A stretch of 22,874 nt of DNA from positions 1 through 22,874 of IMG/VR virus record IMGVR_UViG_3300020183_000493. One strand, written 5' to 3'. Origin of the DNA: a virus. Positions 17,516 through 22,874 of this stretch are shown here, piece after piece. Every line of letters begins with the position of its first letter. The first letter of the stretch is position 1. The notes beneath the pieces are model-generated. The model made no database searches and was not told the origin of the DNA. It saw only the letters and a program-made list of their open reading frames with translations. Position numbers and translations under genes: made by a program.

Positions 17516-19561
17516 TTATATCAAATTTATTTCAGTAACTACTGTTGTCGAATCTGTTTCGTCAATTGTAATAATTGTATTTCGAGTTGAAGAAACAATA
17601 TCATTTTCAGACTCTATGTTTATACGAATATTTCGATCATTTGTTGAAACTGACAAAACTCTTAAATTTTTTATTGTAACTAAACCAGTGTCATAATCAA
17701 TTGTACCAGCATTTGCATCAATAACTTGTCGTTCAGCTAAAGCATCAAAATAAACAGTTCTAAGTGCACCAAAACGTCCATCTAAAACAGCAATTGCAGC
17801 TGCACCAGAACCATCGCCACCACTAAAAGTGATAACAGCTTTAGTATAATTAATGCCGCGATTTGTTATTGACACAGAAATTACTTTACCGTTGACGATA
17901 GTTGCAACAGCAGTTGCTCCAGTTCCGTCACCAGTAATTGTTACAGTTGGCGCTGAAATATATCCATAACCAGCGCTTGTAACATTTATTTTTGAAATAC
18001 CGGTGTATGATTCTGGTATTTCTTCAATAATTGCAGTTCTTGTTGTGCCTAAAGAATCATTGATTGTAAACTGTGAAGAAACAAGACGATTTAAAATTGT
18101 ACCACGATGAAGTTTAGCGTCAAATTTAATTTCATAAGTTTTTGAATTATTTAAATCTGGTTCAAATCTTTTTTCAAGTCGAAGCGTAGTTTCAGAACCA
18201 ACAATTGCATTTAAATCCACTGAATCAATTTTATCTTGTAATTTTGAAAGAACAAATAATGAATCAAATTTATTTAAATTTAAATTAGAGTAAGAAAAAA
18301 TAGCAATACGAATTAAATTCTTAACTTGCTCTTCATTGAGATTAGTTTTCTTTCGATCAAGTAAAATTTTATTTGTAAGTTTTAAATATAAAAATTCTGG
18401 ATCTACTATTTCAACATCAACAGCAACTATTGATTTTGGTTTTACAATCTCTTCAACAATTCGTGTTTTTTCAAAATTAGTTAAGTAATAATTTGTTTTT
18501 GGCTTAATTGATATAAAAACTTTACCATAAACCGGCGGCACCTGTTCTTGTCCGCCCCAAACCGAAATAGAATCTACTGCGCCATAAACTTTTTTAATGT
18601 AACTTTCATAATCTTTTGTGGTCACCAAACGATTTTGTGTAGCATATTGTAACGTTGAATTTAATTTAATACTATCAGCAGTTTCTTTTTGTGACCCGCC
18701 AGCAGATTCTGATACAGGAGTAACTGTATAAACGGTATATGGACTAATTGAAGAAGTTGCCGTAAAATTATTTGATTTATTAGAAACTGAACCCGATGTG
18801 ACCAAATAACTTATATTAACAATATTACCATTTTTTAATTTTTTACCAAGGTAATCATCACCAAAATAAATTTCAAATTTTTCGTTTTGACTTTCTTGCA
18901 AAAAGAAAACTTTCGAATTAGAAAGAACTTCTAAAGAATCTGTTGATAATGTATATGTGTCGAACGATAAATTACTAGATGAAACTTTTACAGTGACAAT
19001 AAGTGTTGTCGTATCTACATTCGCGTCAGGTATTGGAAAAACGGCTTTTGGATTTGTTGTAGAATTGTATGTGTAGTCATAGCTAATTAAGTCGCCCTCA
19101 TAAATTTCTAAATTTCTAAAAACAAAATCTTGATTAACTTTATCAACTGTAACATCATCAAGAAGAGTGTAATTGTAAACAGTATTTTCCAATAAATTTG
19201 TTCTAAAATTAAAACCACGAGGAAGTGTTAATGAATCTGCCGTGTTTGAGCCAGTGGGTATTTCTAAATTTATGATAGCTCTAGGTGATGTTGTTGATCG
19301 TGAAGTATAACCTAATGTTTTAGCGTGTGACACAACCGAACTGCGAAGAACGGCAGTATCAAGAAACGCCTCATTAGCAACCATGTTTAAGTAATAGGCA
19401 TTATAATGTGTATTATATGCCAAAATATCTAAAAGAACATTAAGACCAGCAGCTTCAAAATCATAATCTGTAAATTCTGCTTGACCTTGTAAGTAAGTTT
19501 TTAGATTTGTTTTAATTGTATCGAAATCTAGGTCTGTGACTGTTAAACGATTTGTTGCCAT
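17516..19561 (-). CDS. 6: baseplate wedge protein gp6
   Basis: A 681-residue protein, close to T4 gp6 (660). The N-terminus is typical: LTVTDLDFDTIKTNLKTYLQ, then DYDFEAAGLNVLLDILAYNT by residue 51, NAYYLNMVANEAFLDTA, and SHAKTLGYTSRS near 78-89. The middle contains EKFEIYFGDDYLGKKLKNGN and TTKDYESYIKKVYG, found in gp6/J-type wedge proteins. Residues about 522-595 carry two GxGY-type repeat units (TSAGYGYISAPTVTITGDG and TNRGINYTKAVITFSGGDG). The ATG at 19561 directly follows the gp25 stop (TAA then ATG), indicating tight translational coupling. gp6 forms the inner ring that ties wedges together around the hub. Confidence is high; the repeat insert before the C-terminus is the unusual feature. 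Confidence 0.9.
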   Translation of the reverse strand: MATNRLTVTDLDFDTIKTNLKTYLQGQAEFTDYDFEAAGLNVLLDILAYNTHYNAYYLNMVANEAFLDTAVLRSSVVSHAKTLGYTSRSTTSPRAIINLEIPTGSNTADSLTLPRGFNFRTNLLENTVYNYTLLDDVTVDKVNQDFVFRNLEIYEGDLISYDYTYNSTTNPKAVFPIPDANVDTTTLIVTVKVSSSNLSFDTYTLSTDSLEVLSNSKVFFLQESQNEKFEIYFGDDYLGKKLKNGNIVNISYLVTSGSVSNKSNNFTATSSISPYTVYTVTPVSESAGGSQKETADSIKLNSTLQYATQNRLVTTKDYESYIKKVYGAVDSISVWGGQEQVPPVYGKVFISIKPKTNYYLTNFEKTRIVEEIVKPKSIVAVDVEIVDPEFLYLKLTNKILLDRKKTNLNEEQVKNLIRIAIFSYSNLNLNKFDSLFVLSKLQDKIDSVDLNAIVGSETTLRLEKRFEPDLNNSKTYEIKFDAKLHRGTILNRLVSSQFTINDSLGTTRTAIIEEIPESYTGISKINVTSAGYGYISAPTVTITGDGTGATAVATIVNGKVISVSITNRGINYTKAVITFSGGDGSGAAAIAVLDGRFGALRTVYFDALAERQVIDANAGTIDYDTGLVTIKNLRVLSVSTNDRNIRINIESENDIVSSTRNTIITIDETDSTTVVTEINLI

Positions 19562-19966
19562 TTATCGTGTTCTCTCTAGTAAAAAACTTATTGATACTGG
19601 GTCTGTTTGATTCACAATAAAAAAGTGCATTTGAACGCTAAAACCATTATTGTCCAAATCTGGAATTACAGAAACACTTATAATGTTAACTCTTGGTTCA
19701 AAATTTTGAATTGTTTGTTGTATTTCTCTTTCAATCGCAGAGGCAGTAATAATGTCTACAGTTTCAAATAGAAGTTTGCGAACATTAGAACCGTAATCGG
19801 GATTAAAAGGTTTTTCATAATGACTTGTCAACACCAAGTTTTTAATTGCATTAATTACAGCAATTTGATCTAAATTTTTATTAATGTCTTTTTTAAGCGG
19901 ATGAATTGTAAAATTTAAATCCAAGTCTTTAAATTGACGAGCAATGTGTGATGTGACTGTAGCCAT
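19562..19966 (-). CDS. 25: baseplate wedge protein gp25
   Basis: A 134-residue protein, nearly the length of T4 gp25 (132), of the GPW/gp25 family. Motifs include a short FKDLDLNFTIHPLKKDI segment at about 12-28, QIAVINAIKNLVLTSHYEKP at about 34-53, FNPDYGSNVRKLLFE at 54-68, and IEREIQQTIQNFEPRVNIISV near 78-98. The GSNVRKLLFE region carries the conserved core of this family. gp25 is the small wedge protein that sits against gp6 and gp53 and primes sheath contraction. It directly precedes gp6, with no spacer, as in many T4-like phages. ATG at 19966 follows the stop of the unidentified structural gene by 17 bases; no strong ribosome site is visible. Confidence 0.95.
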   Translation of the reverse strand: MATVTSHIARQFKDLDLNFTIHPLKKDINKNLDQIAVINAIKNLVLTSHYEKPFNPDYGSNVRKLLFETVDIITASAIEREIQQTIQNFEPRVNIISVSVIPDLDNNGFSVQMHFFIVNQTDPVSISFLLERTR

Positions 19967-19970
19967 CGTC

Positions 19971-19978
19971 TATTTATG
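19971..19978 (-). promoter_or_regulatory. weak late-promoter-like box CATAAATA
   Basis: The minus strand reads CATAAATA inside GCATAAATAGA (19969-19979), identical to the sequence before the gp8-like gene. It lies five bases before the gp25 ATG, very close for a promoter of that gene. It has one mismatch to the T4 late box and is listed as a possibility only. Confidence 0.25.
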
Positions 19979-19983
19979 CCGCT

Positions 19984-22545
19984 TTAAGAGGTGATAACTT
20001 TGGTCAATGTTCTTCTATGATTAGTTCCACCAAAATCAACTGTGTAAGTGTAAGAACCAGTATTTGTAATTGTGGTGTTAGCAACCAATGAATTACCATT
20101 AGCCAAAACAAATCCTGTGCCGGAAATGTTAGGTCCTGAATAAGTGTATGCTGTATTTGGTTTAGCGCCAAACACACGAATGGCAAACGGCGAATTAGTC
20201 ACTATAATATCAGGATTGCTATTAAGCACCTCATTAAAACTGTTTGAATCATCAACTAAACCACGATCAATACCAATAGTTATAATTCTTTCTTGACCAT
20301 CTTCGGTTGTCACCAAGAATGTAGAAACATTTGGAAACTCAATTAATGGTTTGACATTTGCATACCAAAGAACAGAATCATTTACATTAAGCACGTTTGG
20401 TGTATTAGCATGGAAAAACTGAACATTCATATGAGTATTGCTATTGGTACTCAAAGAATTTGTAGTTTCAATAACACTTACGATGTTAAGCGAATTAGCA
20501 CTTAAATTTCTAAATGTCCACTTTTCAGTGCCAGTGGCTGCAGAATCCAAGATTTCATAAGGTCCATTAAATTCATTAAGCAGCGGTCTATTTGTTAAGT
20601 TACCAACATTTTGAGAGATGGCACCGGGTAAAAGAATACCAGATGTAGAAACATTGCTATAACCTTTAACACGAAGTTCAACACCAGGATTAATTGTAAT
20701 AAGTCCGTAATCAACCGTATTTCCTGTTGTTAAACTTCTAAACTGTACCGACACATTAAACGACTCACCATTAGCCAATGAATTTGTTGGATCATCAAGA
20801 ACAGCAATCAAGTTAGCATTTGAACCGCCAAGTGATGTAACATTTAATGTTGGCGCTGAAGTGTAAGCACCGCGAGAAGTAATATTAATTGTTGTAATAG
20901 CACCAGATATAGAGTTATTACTGACTACAATTGTAGCTGCAATATTGTCTACGCCGCCACCAGTAATTACCACAGTGCCATTTGAATAACCACTTCCAGT
21001 GTTTGCAACAGTAACTGATAATATACCTCTACGTTTTGTGGAATCTTGAACATCCACATTAACTTCAGAATTCAAGAAGTTAGAAACAGACTCAGCATTT
21101 GAATAATAATAAACATTATCCGAAACATTTGTAACTTGAATAATTCTTGTATCAGAGAAAACACCATTAAGTGTTCTAAAAATAATTGCACCAGTGTTAA
21201 CATTAAGTGTACTATCTCCAACTGTAACAGACAATACACTTGTATTGAATTGTTCAATAAACTCGTCAAGTGTTAATATTGGAGATGTTGATTCATCGGG
21301 TGTTATAACATTGGCTGCGGGTGGTTCGCCTTGGTCAAATACAGTTGTAATTACATTATCAGTTGGTTCAGCATTTAAAATAATATTTTCAAGGTCTTCA
21401 TCACTTGAAATAATTTCACCAGTCTTTTTATTGTATACAGTTATAAAACCACTAGGTGAAATAATTACCTGTTCTTCAAATGGTTTTGGATTGTCTGGTG
21501 TGTTGGCGCTGTCTAATAATTTTTCGGTGCCAACAAAATTGTTTACCATAAAGTTTTGAAACTCACCACCATTGTTCATATTGTCAAAAACTTCAAATTC
21601 TCCCAATACTTCTCCTGACTTATACCAAAAATTTTCATCATGCGTTCTTCTCGTCTCAAATAAAACTTTTAAAGCTTTAATGTCATTTGTAATTGTTTCA
21701 ATTTGACTGTTAGATAGATTTGATGTAAATACTGAAATTTGCAGCGATTCTCCACCAGACACTGAGAATACACTTTCTAATGTAATGCTGTTTGCAATTA
21801 AACCAGGATATGGTGTAAGAGTTGTATTATATGTTTCTAATTCTTGATTTGTGAATAAACTTGTCATCGAACCAATAACTGGTGCTGTGTTTAATATACC
21901 GTCAGTTTGATTGCAAATGTAAAGAAGAGTACGACCGAGAGACATTATCTCGTCAAAGTGCGGCAAATCAGCGGTGCTATTCGATGTTTCTGTTGCCGCT
22001 TTTGGTTGCACAACACCTGAAATTCTATCAGTATGATCTAAGAATTTCTGACCTTCTTCTAAAGCAAAATTTGCTTGGTCATAAACATCTGTAAGATTAG
22101 TAACATATGTATTACTAGTAGTTAAAGTGCCAGCTTCATAATCAAAAGTAGTAGTCGAAGCAACAAGAATTTTGGACTTTATTTGCTCAAGTGCGCTATT
22201 AATCGAAACAAGAACACTGGTAAGTGGATTTTTATAATAGTTTCCAACGTTACCATTTCGCATATCTTCTGCTTGCCAATCTTTGACCAATCTTGGCACG
22301 GTCTGTAAGTGTTTTTTTGCCGCATCTGACAATAAAAGTATTGTGTCATCAGCTGGAGTAAAATTGTAACCCAAACGTGTGAAAACGCTTGCAGTTGGCG
22401 AACTAGAAGGAAATTTTCGATTTTGATTTGTATCTTGTCTTGAATCGGTTAAAAATTTAGACAAACTTGGTTGTGAGGTGCCATCAACATGGCCGCCACC
22501 ACCATTCTGTTGTATACTTGTGAAACTGTCTCTAAGAAATTGCAT
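19984..22545 (-). CDS. virion structural protein of unknown role between hub gene and gp25
   Basis: An 853-residue protein I do not recognise by name. The N-terminal 260 residues look alpha-helical and globular (LQTVPRLVKDWQAEDMRNGN at 80-99, YYKNPLTSVLVSINSALEQI at 103-122, then FDEIMSLGRTLLYICNQTDG). The middle is mixed, and residues about 505-582 hold GxGY-type repeats (NTGSGYSNGTVVITGGG, SRGAYTSAPTLNVTSLGG). The C-terminus looks like an Ig-like beta domain (PFAIRVFGAKPNTAYTYSG, then SYTYTVDFGGTNHRR). ATG at 22545 has only a weak GAGAA upstream and lies 12 bases after the previous gene. Sitting between a possible hub gene and gp25, and sharing repeats with the wedge proteins, it is probably a baseplate component. 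Other aquatic T4-like phages often have a large unassigned gene here. Confidence 0.55.
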   Translation of the reverse strand: MQFLRDSFTSIQQNGGGGHVDGTSQPSLSKFLTDSRQDTNQNRKFPSSSPTASVFTRLGYNFTPADDTILLLSDAAKKHLQTVPRLVKDWQAEDMRNGNVGNYYKNPLTSVLVSINSALEQIKSKILVASTTTFDYEAGTLTTSNTYVTNLTDVYDQANFALEEGQKFLDHTDRISGVVQPKAATETSNSTADLPHFDEIMSLGRTLLYICNQTDGILNTAPVIGSMTSLFTNQELETYNTTLTPYPGLIANSITLESVFSVSGGESLQISVFTSNLSNSQIETITNDIKALKVLFETRRTHDENFWYKSGEVLGEFEVFDNMNNGGEFQNFMVNNFVGTEKLLDSANTPDNPKPFEEQVIISPSGFITVYNKKTGEIISSDEDLENIILNAEPTDNVITTVFDQGEPPAANVITPDESTSPILTLDEFIEQFNTSVLSVTVGDSTLNVNTGAIIFRTLNGVFSDTRIIQVTNVSDNVYYYSNAESVSNFLNSEVNVDVQDSTKRRGILSVTVANTGSGYSNGTVVITGGGVDNIAATIVVSNNSISGAITTINITSRGAYTSAPTLNVTSLGGSNANLIAVLDDPTNSLANGESFNVSVQFRSLTTGNTVDYGLITINPGVELRVKGYSNVSTSGILLPGAISQNVGNLTNRPLLNEFNGPYEILDSAATGTEKWTFRNLSANSLNIVSVIETTNSLSTNSNTHMNVQFFHANTPNVLNVNDSVLWYANVKPLIEFPNVSTFLVTTEDGQERIITIGIDRGLVDDSNSFNEVLNSNPDIIVTNSPFAIRVFGAKPNTAYTYSGPNISGTGFVLANGNSLVANTTITNTGSYTYTVDFGGTNHRRTLTKVITS

Positions 22546-22557
22546 ATTATGTTCTCA

Positions 22558-22874
22558 TTATGTCATTCGGCGCGAAGGTATTCCGGTTGGGCCTTTGAAT
22601 GCTGGATGTTTATGTGAATTGAATTTACCCTTATTTACTGTGTCTGTTGCCAAGAAGGCCTTCATCTTAAAAAAACTTCCTAATTGTGAAGAAACTGAAA
22701 TACCAGCAGAAATTAATCCAATACAGTTTATGTTGCCAGGAAGAGCCACTGGAGTTCCAATAGAAAGACCGCCAAGCACAGACACAAATCCTAATGGGCC
22801 TGCACTAACACCGGTGCCAGCATCAACTTTGGTTTTTGAAGTAATAATATCTGCATTTAATGCACCGCCAACAT
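22558..22874 (-). CDS. C-terminal part of a virion protein, possibly the gp5-like baseplate hub (partial)
   Basis: The frame is open to the right edge, giving at least 104 residues before the stop at 22558. A GTG at 22785 is an internal possible start, but the upstream reading (VGGALNADIITSKTKVDAGT, then GVSAGPLGF) looks equally protein-like, so this is best taken as the end of a larger gene. The sequence is Gly/Ala/Val-rich and ends NSHKHPAFKGPTGIPSRRMT. In T4-like phages of this type the gene before this position is often gp5, the hub with lysozyme and a C-terminal beta helix, and the His-rich tail would suit a spike end. A separate PAAR-like tip protein is the alternative. The lysozyme domain itself is not in the window. 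Confidence 0.4.
   Translation of the reverse strand, partial: VGGALNADIITSKTKVDAGTGVSAGPLGFVSVLGGLSIGTPVALPGNINCIGLISAGISVSSQLGSFFKMKAFLATDTVNKGKFNSHKHPAFKGPTGIPSRRMT

Overview
The window is the tail and baseplate block of a T4-like (Tevenvirinae-type) contractile-tailed phage, probably a marine or freshwater relative of the cyanophage/pelagiphage group. The reasons are a recognisable gp25-gp6-gp7-gp8 series, a very large DUF4815 structural protein, low-GC DNA over most of the window, a T4-type late promoter (TATAAATA), and 2OG-Fe(II) oxygenases next to fibre genes. The host cannot be read from the sequence. Every supported gene is on the minus strand, so transcription runs from right (22874) to left (1). 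No tRNA, integrase, CRISPR array or insertion sequence was seen, and no gap between genes reaches 100 bases.

In transcription order: (1) 22874-15211 holds the 3' end of a gene that may be the gp5 hub, an unidentified 853-residue structural protein, gp25, gp6 and a gp7-like wedge protein. (2) 15200-7357 holds a gp8-like protein with an extra N-terminal beta domain, then a 1988-residue DUF4815 protein. (3) 7355-6002 holds three smaller genes: a coiled-coil protein, a fibre-like virion protein, and a small protein with a thioredoxin-like layout. (4) 5998-2386 holds an 803-residue collagen-like Gly-X-Y fibre followed directly by two different 2OG-Fe(II) dioxygenase genes, the second overlapping the first by 4 bases. 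(5) 2340-91 is a GC-richer cassette: its own late promoter, a short fibre-stalk protein, an Fn3 plus polyglycine adhesin-like protein, and a tail-fibre assembly chaperone. At 91-1 a second copy of the promoter, leader and first codons of the stalk gene begins, so another cassette probably continues past the left edge.

The genes on the right should build the baseplate wedges; those on the left should build and modify receptor-binding fibres. The most interesting part is region 4. The collagen-like fibre carries most of its Pro, and many of its Lys, in the Y position of Gly-X-Y, which is the position hydroxylated in animal collagen. Two hydroxylase-family genes sit directly downstream in the same transcription unit. 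This suggests, but does not prove, that the phage hydroxylates its own collagen-like fibre. A second notable point is one short beta-rich repeat (a GxGY motif followed by a Gly-rich loop) that recurs in five consecutive structural genes.
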